Positions 6,125 to 12,816 of a DNA stretch of 13,884 nucleotides are shown piece by piece. The stretch spans positions 1 through 13,884 of the forward strand of contig DNQP01000160.1 of assembly GCA_003500955.1 (NCBI GenBank), given 5' to 3'. Source of the DNA: Curvibacter sp. GTDB taxonomy: Bacteria > Pseudomonadota > Gammaproteobacteria > Burkholderiales > Burkholderiaceae_C. Every line of letters starts with the position of its first letter. Within the stretch, counting starts at the first letter, position 1. Made by a program: the position numbers and the translations under genes. Under the pieces are notes generated by a model. That model was not told the DNA's origin. It worked only from the letters and a program-made list of their open reading frames with translations, and searched no databases.

Positions 6125-8005
6125 TCAGGCTTGGGGTTTGAGGATGCCGGCGGCCGTGTCGTCGTGCAGGGCCTGCACCAGTGCGTCGCGGTGCTTGAGC
6201 ACGGCGCGCTGGTTGATCGAGCCCTTGTCGGTGACCTCGCCCTTGTCGATCGAGGGCGGCTCGGCCAGCAGCAGGGCACGGGCAATGCGGTTGGCGCTGC
6301 CGGTGGCCTGGCGGGCCAGCTCGTTGACGATGGCCTGGAAGCGGTCGCGTACGGGGGCGCTGGCCAGCACGGCCTCCCACGGGGCATCGGCGGGCAGGCC
6401 GCTGACGGCACGGCAGGCGGGCGAAGGGAAGATCAGCGCGCCGACTTCCTTCCTGTTCAGTCCCGTGAGCACCACGTCCTGCACATAGGGCGCGCCGGTC
6501 ACGATAACCTTGGCACGCATGGGGCCGACGCTGACGAAGGTGCCGGTGGACAGCTTGAAGTCCTCGGCGATACGACCGTCGAATTTCAGGCCGCGGTGGA
6601 TATCCTGCGGGTCGATCCACTGCACGGCGTCGCCGGTGCACAGATAGCCTTCCTCGTCGAAGGCCTCGCGCGTGGCCTGTTCGGAGCGCCAGTAGCCCGG
6701 CGTGACGTTGGGGCCCTTGTAGCGGACCTCGGTCTTGCCGTCCACGTCGACCAGCTTGAGGGTCATGCCGGGAACCGGCGTGCCGATGTCGCCAGCCTTG
6801 ACGTTGGGACTGTTGGTGAACATGGCCGAGGGCGCGGATTCGGTCATGCCCAGGCCGGTGGCCATGACGATGCGCTCGCCCACTTCGGCCTCGGCGGTCT
6901 GGTGCAGGCTGTCCCAGACGGGCTGGGCCAGACCAGCGCCCGAGTAGAAGAACATGCGCACACGAGACAGCAGCTTCTTGCGCAGCGCTGCGTCGGTCTT
7001 CATGGCCAGCGCGATCATTTCGAAACCCGTAGGCACGTTGAAGTAGAGCGTGGGCGCGATCTCGCGCAGGTTGCGCAGGGTCTCGCCGATCAGTGCAGCC
7101 GTGGGCTTGCCGTCGTCGATGTAGAGCGTGCCGCCGTGCATCAGCGTCAGGCCCACGTTGTGGTTGCCGCCGAAGGTGTGGTTCCAGGGCAGCCAGTCCA
7201 CGAAGATGGGCGGGGCCTCGGCGATCACCGGCATGGACAGGGTGATCTGCTGCAGATTGGCGCACCACATGCGGTGCGTGTTGATCACCGGCTTGGGCAT
7301 CTTGGTCGAGCCCGAGGTGAAGAGGAACTTGGCGATGGTGTCGGGGCGCACGGCGTGCATGGCCGCATCCACGGCCTCGGTCGCGGCAGTGTGGCGCAGC
7401 GCATCGAAGGCGGTGGTCTGGCGGCCGTCGATGCTGCCCTGGGCCAGAACGACCTCGACCTCGCTGCCCACCGTGGCCTGGATGGCCTTGCCGTAGCGCG
7501 CGCCGTCGGCGGCGAACACCAGGCCCGGCGTGAGCGTGGCCATCACGTGCTTGAGCTTGTCGTAATCCTGGCTCACCGTGGCGTAGGCGGGTGAGACCGG
7601 GCAGTAGGGGATGCCGGCATAGATGCAGCCGAGCGAGAGCAGGGCATGTTCCAGTGTGTTCTCGCTGAGGATCACCACGGGACGCTCGGCGCTGAGTTGG
7701 CGGTTCAGCAGGGACTGACCGATGCGGCGCGCAGCCTCGAGGGCCTGCGCATAGCTGATGTGCTGCCAATCGCCGGTCAGGCCGGTGCGGCCATCGCCCA
7801 ACTGCTCGCGGCGCGCCATGAAGCTGCGTTCGGGTTCGGCCTCGGCCCAGTGGACCAGGAAGTCGCTGAGGCGGCGCGCGTAGGCGCCCAGGGGCAGCTC
7901 GGCCTGCACATAGCGGGTGCCGGGTGCGCCGTCGCGCACGGTCACACGGGTCACGCCGAAGGGCACGTGGCGGTAGCGCGGAGAAGTCTGGGTTGTCTCG
8001 CTCAT
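6125..8005 (-). CDS. fcs: Feruloyl-CoA synthase (hydroxycinnamate:CoA ligase)
   Basis: An ANL-superfamily adenylate-forming ligase of 626 aa that activates ferulate or related hydroxycinnamates to the CoA thioester with ATP. Motifs in order: phosphate loop TSGSTKMPK (230-238), INTHRMWCANLQ (241-252), DWLPWNHTFGGNHN (270-283), GLGMTES (384-390), TGDA (457-460), and hinge FDGRIAEDFKLSTGTFVSVGP (475-495). The C-terminal DKGSINQRAVLKHR replaces the usual PRTxxGK and is typical of the PRK08180 feruloyl-CoA synthase group. The ATG at 8005 is preferred over one at 8074, which overlaps the hydratase gene and adds an untypical basic stretch; neither has a strong ribosome-binding site. It follows the crotonase gene by 25 nt. 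Specificity for ferulate versus p-coumarate, caffeate or cinnamate cannot be decided here. Confidence 0.92.
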   Translation of the reverse strand: MSETTQTSPRYRHVPFGVTRVTVRDGAPGTRYVQAELPLGAYARRLSDFLVHWAEAEPERSFMARREQLGDGRTGLTGDWQHISYAQALEAARRIGQSLLNRQLSAERPVVILSENTLEHALLSLGCIYAGIPYCPVSPAYATVSQDYDKLKHVMATLTPGLVFAADGARYGKAIQATVGSEVEVVLAQGSIDGRQTTAFDALRHTAATEAVDAAMHAVRPDTIAKFLFTSGSTKMPKPVINTHRMWCANLQQITLSMPVIAEAPPIFVDWLPWNHTFGGNHNVGLTLMHGGTLYIDDGKPTAALIGETLRNLREIAPTLYFNVPTGFEMIALAMKTDAALRKKLLSRVRMFFYSGAGLAQPVWDSLHQTAEAEVGERIVMATGLGMTESAPSAMFTNSPNVKAGDIGTPVPGMTLKLVDVDGKTEVRYKGPNVTPGYWRSEQATREAFDEEGYLCTGDAVQWIDPQDIHRGLKFDGRIAEDFKLSTGTFVSVGPMRAKVIVTGAPYVQDVVLTGLNRKEVGALIFPSPACRAVSGLPADAPWEAVLASAPVRDRFQAIVNELARQATGSANRIARALLLAEPPSIDKGEVTDKGSINQRAVLKHRDALVQALHDDTAAGILKPQA

Positions 8006-8030
8006 GGGGGGGTGTCGTATCAGAAAGAGG

Positions 8031-8813
8031 TCAGCCCTTGCTGACCTTGGCCGCCTTGCCTTCAAGGAAGGCACGCACGCGTTGTTTGGCCTCAGGCGCG
8101 CTCTGGGCGATGGCGGCCATCATGGCTTCGGTCAGGAAGCCCTGGTCGGCCGGCTGCTCGGCGATGCGCGGCAGGGCGTGGATCAGGGCATAGTTGGTCA
8201 ACGGCGCGTTCTGCGCCACGCGCACGGCCAGCTCGTAGGCCTTGTCGAAGGCTGTACCGGGCGGCACGAGGTACTGGGCGAAGCCGGCCTTCTCGCCGTC
8301 GACGGCGTTGTAGACACGGCCCGTGAGCATCATGTCGGTCATGCGGGCGGCACCGATCAGGCGCGGGATGCGCACCGCGCCGCCGCCGCCGACGAAGATG
8401 CCGCGCGAGCCCTCGGGCAGGGCGTAGAAGGTGGATTCGTCGGCCACACGGATGTGGCAGGCGCTGGCCAGCTCCAGGCCGCCGCCGACCACGGCGCCAT
8501 GCAGGGCCGCGATGACGGGCACCGGGCCGTACTGCACCTGTTCCAGCGCGGCATGCCACATGCGGGAGTGGTGCAGGCCCTGGCCGGCGTCACGCTCCTT
8601 CAATTCGCTCAGGTCCAGGCCGGCGCAGAAGTGGTCGCCCTCGCCGTCGATGACGGCGGCGCGCACGCCCTCGGGCATGTCCTCGAACAGCTGGCGGATG
8701 GCGAGGATCAGGCCGTCGTTGAGCGCGTTGCGCTTGGCGGGCCGGGTCAGGCGGATGACGGCGATTTCCTGGTGCTCGCCGCGGCGCTCGAAGTGGAGGT
8801 CAGGGTTCTTCAT
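8031..8813 (-). CDS. Enoyl-CoA hydratase/isomerase (crotonase) family protein
   Basis: A 260-aa crotonase fold protein, first gene of the catabolic operon. Oxyanion-hole segments are HFCAGLDL (61-68) and VVGGGLELA (108-116). Both catalytic glutamates of a true hydratase align: E114 in GGGLELA and E134 in ALPEGSRG, 20 residues apart as in rat enoyl-CoA hydratase (E144, E164). Feruloyl-CoA hydratase-lyases (Ech/HCHL) lack the first glutamate as I recall, so this looks like a hydratase acting in beta-oxidation. The frame can extend to a TTG at 8864, but that codon lies in the predicted -35 box. I use the ATG at 8813, about 16 nt after the predicted transcription start and with only a weak ribosome-binding site. 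Substrate is inferred as hydroxycinnamoyl-CoA. Confidence 0.92.
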   Translation of the reverse strand: MKNPDLHFERRGEHQEIAVIRLTRPAKRNALNDGLILAIRQLFEDMPEGVRAAVIDGEGDHFCAGLDLSELKERDAGQGLHHSRMWHAALEQVQYGPVPVIAALHGAVVGGGLELASACHIRVADESTFYALPEGSRGIFVGGGGAVRIPRLIGAARMTDMMLTGRVYNAVDGEKAGFAQYLVPPGTAFDKAYELAVRVAQNAPLTNYALIHALPRIAEQPADQGFLTEAMMAAIAQSAPEAKQRVRAFLEGKAAKVSKG

Positions 8814-8835
8814 CTTGCGTTTCTTTGGTGAATCG

Positions 8836-8864
8836 ATTATGGTTATGGAATATAACCAATTCAA
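8836..8864 (-). promoter_or_regulatory. Sigma-70 promoter of the hydroxycinnamate operon
   Basis: The minus strand has TTGAAT (8859-8864; 4 of 6), a 17-nt spacer and CATAAT (8836-8841; 5 of 6). The predicted start is near 8829, 16 nt before the ATG of the crotonase gene. The palindrome at 8840-8858 fills the spacer and touches the -10 box, the classic position for repression. Confidence 0.65.
8840..8858. promoter_or_regulatory. Palindromic operator, probably for the MarR regulator
   Basis: TGGTTATGGAATATAACCA has perfect 7-bp arms (8840-8846 and 8852-8858) around a 5-nt centre. Size, AT-richness and symmetry fit a MarR dimer site. It sits between -35 and -10 of the operon promoter and about 80 nt upstream of the divergent amidohydrolase gene; its right arm contains TATAAC (8851-8856), which could be that gene's -10. 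It could therefore control both directions. I saw no second full copy in the window. Confidence 0.65.
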
Positions 8865-8937
8865 GCAAGCATCGCCTGCTTTTCATCAGTGTTTACCCTA
8901 GGCTGCCGGGCCCGGTGGCCTCAGCCCGGAGACGGTC

Positions 8938-9804
8938 ATGGACCACAAGAACCTCATCGCCATCGACGTGCACACGCACGCCGAAGTCAGCTGCTGGAAC
9001 CCATTTGACAACTATGGCGAGGAATACGACCGCGCGGCGGACAAGTACTTCCGCTCCAATCGCCGGCCGACCATTGCCGAGACCGTGGCTTACTACCGCG
9101 AGCGCAAGATCGGCCTGATCATGTTCACGGTGGACAGCGAATCGAATCTGGGGCGTCGCCGCATCCCGAACGAAGAGATCGCCGAGGCCGCCAAGGCCAA
9201 CAGCGACATGATGATGGCCTTCGGCAGCGTCGATCCGCACAAGGGCAAGATGGGCGCGCGCGAGGCGCGCCGCCTGATCGAGGAGCACGGGGTCAAGGGC
9301 TTCAAGTTCCATCCCACGGTGCAGGGCTACCATCCCTACGACAAGATGGCCTGGCCGATCTACGAGGTGATCGCCGAGTACAAGCTGCCGGCCATCTTCC
9401 ACACCGGCCACAGCGGCATCGGCAGCGGCATGCGCTGTGGCGGCGGCCTGCGCCTGGAGTACAGCAATCCCATGCACCTGGACGATGTGGCCATCAGCTT
9501 CCCCGACATGCAGATCGTCATGGCCCATCCCAGCTTCCCCTGGCAGGACGAGGCGCTGAGTGTGGCCACGCACAAGCCCAATGTCTGGATCGACCTCTCG
9601 GGCTGGAGCCCCAAGTACTTTCCGAAGCAGCTGGTGCAGTACGCCAACACCCTGCTCAAGGACCGCGTGCTCTTCGGCTCCGATTACCCGCTGATCACGC
9701 CCGAGCGCTGGATGAAGGACTTCGAGGAGGCCGGCTTCAAGCCCGAGGTCATGCCCGGCATCCTCAAGGGCAATGCGGTGCGCCTGCTGGGCCTGGCGCG
9801 CTGA
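8938..9804 (+). CDS. Amidohydrolase-2 family metal-dependent hydrolase, probable aryl-3-ketoacyl-CoA hydrolase
   Basis: A TIM-barrel metallohydrolase of 288 aa of the amidohydrolase-2 (ACMSD-like) type. Metal and active-site motifs are D10-V-H12-T-H14, FKFHP (K123, H125), IFHTGH (H155, H158), AHPSFPW (H197) and GSDYP (D249). The start has GGAGA at 8928-8932. It is transcribed divergently from the catabolic operon across the shared promoter region. Related proteins beside phenylpropanoid genes (Rhodococcus CouO, and proteins annotated as 4-hydroxyphenyl-beta-ketoacyl-CoA hydrolase) are proposed to cleave 3-ketoacyl-CoA hydrolytically, giving the aromatic acid and acetyl-CoA and replacing a thiolase. 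That role fits here because no thiolase is encoded. A ring-cleavage decarboxylase is the main alternative. The fold is clear; the reaction is inferred. Confidence 0.87.
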   Translation: MDHKNLIAIDVHTHAEVSCWNPFDNYGEEYDRAADKYFRSNRRPTIAETVAYYRERKIGLIMFTVDSESNLGRRRIPNEEIAEAAKANSDMMMAFGSVDPHKGKMGAREARRLIEEHGVKGFKFHPTVQGYHPYDKMAWPIYEVIAEYKLPAIFHTGHSGIGSGMRCGGGLRLEYSNPMHLDDVAISFPDMQIVMAHPSFPWQDEALSVATHKPNVWIDLSGWSPKYFPKQLVQYANTLLKDRVLFGSDYPLITPERWMKDFEEAGFKPEVMPGILKGNAVRLLGLAR

Positions 9805-9815
9805 GCTGGCGCGGC

Positions 9816-9844
9816 TTGTCAGGCCCGTGCGGACCTGCTAAGGT
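9816..9844 (+). promoter_or_regulatory. Possible promoter of the ComFB-domain gene
   Basis: TTGTCA (9816-9821; 5 of 6 to TTGACA), a 17-nt spacer and TAAGGT (9839-9844; 3 of 6 to TATAAT) lie in the 64-nt gap after the amidohydrolase gene. The weak -10 keeps confidence low; the gene may instead be read from upstream. Confidence 0.3.
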
Positions 9845-9868
9845 TGCCGCGCAGCAACGGAGGCGGCC

Positions 9869-10150
9869 ATGATCAGCAATTTCGAACAGGTCCACAACTA
9901 CTACGAACGCCTGGTGTTCGAAGAGGTGCTGCGCCGCGCCGCCAAGCGCCCGGACCTGATGCCCGATGCCCTGGCCGACATCGCCTGCGTGGCGCTCAAC
10001 CGCCTGCCGGCGCGCTACGTGCGCCATGACGTGGATCTGATGTTCTACCTGACCGAGCACGAGCGCCATGCCATCGAGCTCTCGCTCGCGGCCGCGATCG
10101 ATTTCGCCTTCACCTATGTGACCGAGCGCCTGGCGCGCGTGCCGGCCTGA
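9869..10150 (+). CDS. ComFB-domain protein (late competence protein ComFB family)
   Basis: A small cytosolic protein of 93 aa. The core DIACVALNRLPARYVRHDVDLMFYLTEHERHAIE (about residues 37-70) matches the ComFB domain pattern of a Leu/Ala-Asn-x-Leu-Pro-x-Arg/Lys-Tyr-Val segment followed by an acidic-aromatic stretch. The start is supported by GGAGG at 9859-9863. In Bacillus, comFB lies in the comF operon without a clear role. Cyanobacterial ComFB-type proteins have more recently been described as cyclic di-nucleotide receptors linked to competence and pili. Here there is no competence or pilus gene nearby; it sits alone between the amidohydrolase and a strong terminator. The domain call is by pattern recognition; the function in this organism is unknown. 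Confidence 0.75.
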   Translation: MISNFEQVHNYYERLVFEEVLRRAAKRPDLMPDALADIACVALNRLPARYVRHDVDLMFYLTEHERHAIELSLAAAIDFAFTYVTERLARVPA

Positions 10151-10173
10151 ACGGGGCTGCGCGCAGCCCCGTT
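10150..10173. terminator. Perfect-palindrome hairpin between convergent genes
   Basis: An 11-bp perfect stem (10150-10160 with 10163-10173) with only GC between the arms, starting on the last base of the ComFB-gene stop codon and ending 8 nt before the stop of the convergent methyltransferase gene. On the plus strand it is followed by CGCTTTCG, a weak U-tract. Being symmetric, it can act for both genes. Confidence 0.65.
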
Positions 10174-10181
10174 CGCTTTCG

Positions 10182-11309
10182 TCAGGCGCGGCCCCAGACT
10201 TCCTGCGCCGTCTCGATCACCAGGCGCAGCTTGGCGCGCTGGTCTTCCACCGCGATATCGTTGCCGTGTACGGTACTGGAGAAACCGCACTGCGGCGAGA
10301 GGCAGAGCTGCTCCAGGGGCACGTACTTGGCGGCTTCGTCGATGCGGCGCTTGAGATCGTCCTTGGATTCCAGCTTGCCGAACTTGGTGGTCACCAGGCC
10401 CAGCACCACGATCTTGCCCGGGGCGAGGAAGCGCAGGGGGCGGAAATCGCCGCTGCGGTCGTCGTCGTACTCCAGGAAATAGGCGTCGAGGTTCATCTCC
10501 TTGAGCAGGGCCTCGGCCACGGGCTCGTAGTTGCCCGAGGCGGCGTGCGTGCTCTTGAAGTTGCCGCGGCACAGGTGCATGGCCAGGGTCATGCCGGCGG
10601 GCTTCTGCGCCACCACCTTGTTGATGAACTTGGCGTAGCGATGCGGCAGTTCGTTGGGGTCGTCACCGCGCTGGCGCGCGGCTTCGCGCATCTTCTCGTC
10701 GCAGAGGTACGCCAGGTTGGTGTCGTCCATCTGCACATAGGTGCAGCCGGCAGCCGCCAGGCTGCGCAGCTCGTCGCCATAGGCCTGGGCCACATCGTCG
10801 TAGAAGCTGGGCTCGAGCTCGGGGTAGTGCTCCTTGCTGATGCCGGCACGGCCACCACGGAAGTGCAGCATGGTGGGCGAGGGGATGGTCACCTTGGCCA
10901 CGGCGCCGCGGCCCGGGGCGATCTGGCTCTTGAGGTACTGGAAGTCGGCGAGCTGGATGTCCTTGACGTGGCGCACCTTGTCGATCACGCGCATCACGGG
11001 CGGGGCCAGCTCCTTGGTGCCGTCGGGCTTGACCACGGTGACCGGGATGTCGGTCTTGACGCCACCGATCTGCTCCAGGAAGTCGACGTGGAAGTAGGTG
11101 CGGCGGAACTCGCCGTCGGTGATGCTCTGCAGGCCCACGTCTTCCTGGAACTTCACGATCTCGGTGATCGCCTTGTCCTCGACCTTGCGCAGCTGCTCGG
11201 CCGTGATCTCGCCCTTGGCCTTCTGCTCACGGGCTTCCAGCAGGTACTTGGGGCGCAGGAAGCTGCCGACGTGATCGGCACGGAAGGGCGGGGTGCTACG
11301 TAGCGTCAT
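10182..11309 (-). CDS. Cobalamin-independent methionine synthase C-terminal domain-like methyltransferase (MetE-C/YxjG type)
   Basis: A 375-aa protein equivalent to the catalytic C-terminal half of MetE (full MetE is about 750 aa). The zinc ligands of MetE are recognisable: H245 and C247 in AMHLCRGN, E280 in YFLEYDD, and C341 in SPQCGFSS. The N-terminus RADHVGSFLRP (10-20) and ITDGEFRR (63-70) match the substrate-binding segments of stand-alone MetE-C proteins such as YxjG/YxjH. These lack the N-terminal barrel that helps bind polyglutamyl folate, so the methyl donor may differ from that of MetE. The start is supported by GAGGAG just upstream. It would transfer a methyl group to homocysteine or a similar thiol. 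In lignin-aromatic degraders methyl groups from methoxyl side chains must be disposed of, but any link to the ferulate cluster is speculation. Confidence 0.85.
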   Translation of the reverse strand: MTLRSTPPFRADHVGSFLRPKYLLEAREQKAKGEITAEQLRKVEDKAITEIVKFQEDVGLQSITDGEFRRTYFHVDFLEQIGGVKTDIPVTVVKPDGTKELAPPVMRVIDKVRHVKDIQLADFQYLKSQIAPGRGAVAKVTIPSPTMLHFRGGRAGISKEHYPELEPSFYDDVAQAYGDELRSLAAAGCTYVQMDDTNLAYLCDEKMREAARQRGDDPNELPHRYAKFINKVVAQKPAGMTLAMHLCRGNFKSTHAASGNYEPVAEALLKEMNLDAYFLEYDDDRSGDFRPLRFLAPGKIVVLGLVTTKFGKLESKDDLKRRIDEAAKYVPLEQLCLSPQCGFSSTVHGNDIAVEDQRAKLRLVIETAQEVWGRA

Positions 11310-11631
11310 GGGAGATCTCCTCTTTCTTGAGCTTGGGACAGGCCGACGTGGGGCACGTCATTCAGGATGCGGATTATGGACCAGTAATCTCAGCCGGACA
11401 TATCGCATCAGATGCCGCGGCTCTCGCTGGCCGGCCTGGCGCTCGACCGGTTTGTTCTTGTCTGGACAGCCTTAAGATATTTCAAACCGTTATATCTATC
11501 AGTCCGGAATTTGACTTGCGCATGATACGGTTTGAGGCGAAAGTAACGCACCTTCGCGTACACGCACAGGCCGCTCCTGCGCGTTTCCGGACCGGGTGCG
11601 TGGAGTGATAACACCTATTTAGGAGTCTTTC
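11310..11631. other. Divergent intergenic region (322 nt) between the MetE-like and ABC transporter genes
   Basis: No ORF of convincing coding character is seen. For the minus-strand gene there is a possible -10 CATAAT (11373-11378), identical to the -10 of the hydroxycinnamate operon, but no good -35. The same spot has an imperfect dyad, GATTA (11372-11376) and TAATC (11385-11389). For the plus-strand gene, TTGACT (11511-11516) could be a -35 but lacks a good -10 at normal spacing. A 9-bp inverted repeat spans 11482-11535. AGGAG (11622-11626) is the ribosome-binding site for the binding protein. The right half is more AT-rich than the flanking genes, as expected of a regulatory region. Confidence 0.6.
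11482..11535. repeat. Widely spaced 9-bp inverted repeat upstream of the ABC binding-protein gene
   Basis: TCAAACCGT (11482-11490) and ACGGTTTGA (11527-11535) are perfect reverse complements separated by 36 nt. They could be two operator half-sites or the base of a long stem in the leader RNA. The left arm runs into GTTATAT, a 7-mer also present in the minus-strand reading of the palindrome at 8840-8858. Confidence 0.45.
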
Positions 11632-12807
11632 ATGAAAAAGCGAGTGTTTCTGAGCGCGTCCGCGCTGGCGTTGGCGGCGCTGTCTTCCACGGCCGTGCTG
11701 GCCCAGGACAACACCTTCAAGATCGGCCTGATCCTGCCCATGACCGGCCAGCAGGCGTCCACCGGCCGTCAGATCGAAGCCGCGGCCAAGCTCTACATGG
11801 CCCAGCACGGCGACACCGTCGGCGGCAAGAAGGTGCAGCTGATCATCAAGGACGACACCAGCGTGCCCGACGTGACCAAGCGTCTGGCCCAGGAACTGGT
11901 CGTGAACGACAAGGTCAACGTGCTGGCCGGCTTTGGCATCACGCCCTCGGCCTTCGCCACCGCCCCCATCGCCACCCAGTCCAAGACCCCGATGGTCGTG
12001 ATGGCCGCCGGTACCTCCAGCATCACCCTGTCTTCGCCCTACATCGTGCGCACCAGCTTCACGCTGGCCCAGTCCTCGGTTGCCATGGCCGACTGGACCA
12101 CCAGCAAGGGTGGCATCAAGAAGGTCGTGACCCTGGTCAGCGACTACGGCCCGGGCCACGACGCCGAGAAGTTCTTCAAGGACCGCTTCATCTTCAACGG
12201 CGGAACGGTCATCGAGTCGCTGCGCGTGCCCATGCGCAACCCCGACTTCGCTCCCTTCCTGCAGAAGGTGCGTGATGCCAAGCCCGACGCGCTCTTCGTC
12301 TTCGTGCCCTCGGGCGCCGGCGCCGCCGTGATGAAGCAGTTCCTCGAGCGTGGCATGGACAAGGCCGGCATCAAGCTGATCGGCCCCGGCGACATCACCG
12401 ACGACGACCAGCTCAACGACATGGGCGACGGCGCCCTGGGCGTGGTGACGGCGCATTTCTACTCGGCCGCCCACCCTTCAGCCACCAACAAGAAGTTCGT
12501 CGAGGCCTTCAAGAAGGCCAACAAGGGCATGCGCCCGAACTTCATGGCCGTCGGCGGCTATGACGGCATGCGCGTGATCTACGAAGCCCTCAAGGCCACC
12601 AAGGGCCAGGGTGGCGGCGACGCCCTGCTGGCCGCCATGAAGGGCCAGGTCTGGGAAAGCCCGCGCGGCCCGATGTTCGTCGACGCGCAGACCCGTGACG
12701 TGGTGCACAACATCTACCTGCGCAAGGTCGAGAAGCAGGGCGGTGAGCTGTACAACGTCGAATTCGACGTCATCAAGGACGTCAAGGATCCGGGCAAGAC
12801 CCAGTGA
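11632..12807 (+). CDS. Branched-chain amino acid/aromatic acid ABC transporter substrate-binding protein (LivK type)
   Basis: A 391-aa periplasmic binding protein of the peripla_BP_6 (HAAT) family. Residues 1-24 (MKKRVFLSASALALAALSSTAVLA) form a Sec signal peptide with cleavage before QDN. The mature start FKIGLILPMTGQQASTGRQIEAAAKLY, then LIIKDDTSVPDVTKRLAQELV, VNVLAGFGITPSA, and the C-lobe GGYDGMRVIYEALKATKG, are typical of the two-lobed fold. AGGAG lies 5 nt before the ATG. It is followed by a strong terminator and then permease genes, the usual arrangement for making the binding protein in excess. Family members bind Leu/Ile/Val, amides, urea or aromatic acids such as p-coumarate (CouP of Rhodopseudomonas). 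Near a hydroxycinnamate cluster an aromatic ligand is plausible, but the sequence alone does not settle it. Confidence 0.92.
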   Translation: MKKRVFLSASALALAALSSTAVLAQDNTFKIGLILPMTGQQASTGRQIEAAAKLYMAQHGDTVGGKKVQLIIKDDTSVPDVTKRLAQELVVNDKVNVLAGFGITPSAFATAPIATQSKTPMVVMAAGTSSITLSSPYIVRTSFTLAQSSVAMADWTTSKGGIKKVVTLVSDYGPGHDAEKFFKDRFIFNGGTVIESLRVPMRNPDFAPFLQKVRDAKPDALFVFVPSGAGAAVMKQFLERGMDKAGIKLIGPGDITDDDQLNDMGDGALGVVTAHFYSAAHPSATNKKFVEAFKKANKGMRPNFMAVGGYDGMRVIYEALKATKGQGGGDALLAAMKGQVWESPRGPMFVDAQTRDVVHNIYLRKVEKQGGELYNVEFDVIKDVKDPGKTQ

Positions 12808-12816
12808 GGTGATCTC

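Noticed and set aside
5759..7594. A 611-codon open frame on the plus strand opposite the SDR and feruloyl-CoA synthase genes
   Set aside because: Low-complexity composition typical of an antisense shadow, and it fully overlaps two well-supported genes.
6114..7769. A 551-codon Arg/His/Pro-rich frame on the minus strand inside the feruloyl-CoA synthase gene
   Set aside because: It is an out-of-frame reading of the same strand; the frame from 8005 contains all ligase motifs.
8814..8864. N-terminal extension of the crotonase from a TTG codon at 8864
   Set aside because: The codon lies inside the predicted -35 box and the extension encodes an untypical stretch over the palindrome. The ATG at 8813 gives the normal family N-terminus.
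8906..8915. CCGGGCCCGG palindrome in the leader of the amidohydrolase gene
   Set aside because: Short, pure GC and without a supporting context; such palindromes are frequent in this base composition.
11408..11614. Small open frames (60-93 codons) on both strands in the intergenic region before the binding-protein gene
   Set aside because: No recognisable protein family, no convincing ribosome-binding sites, and the region is better explained as regulatory.
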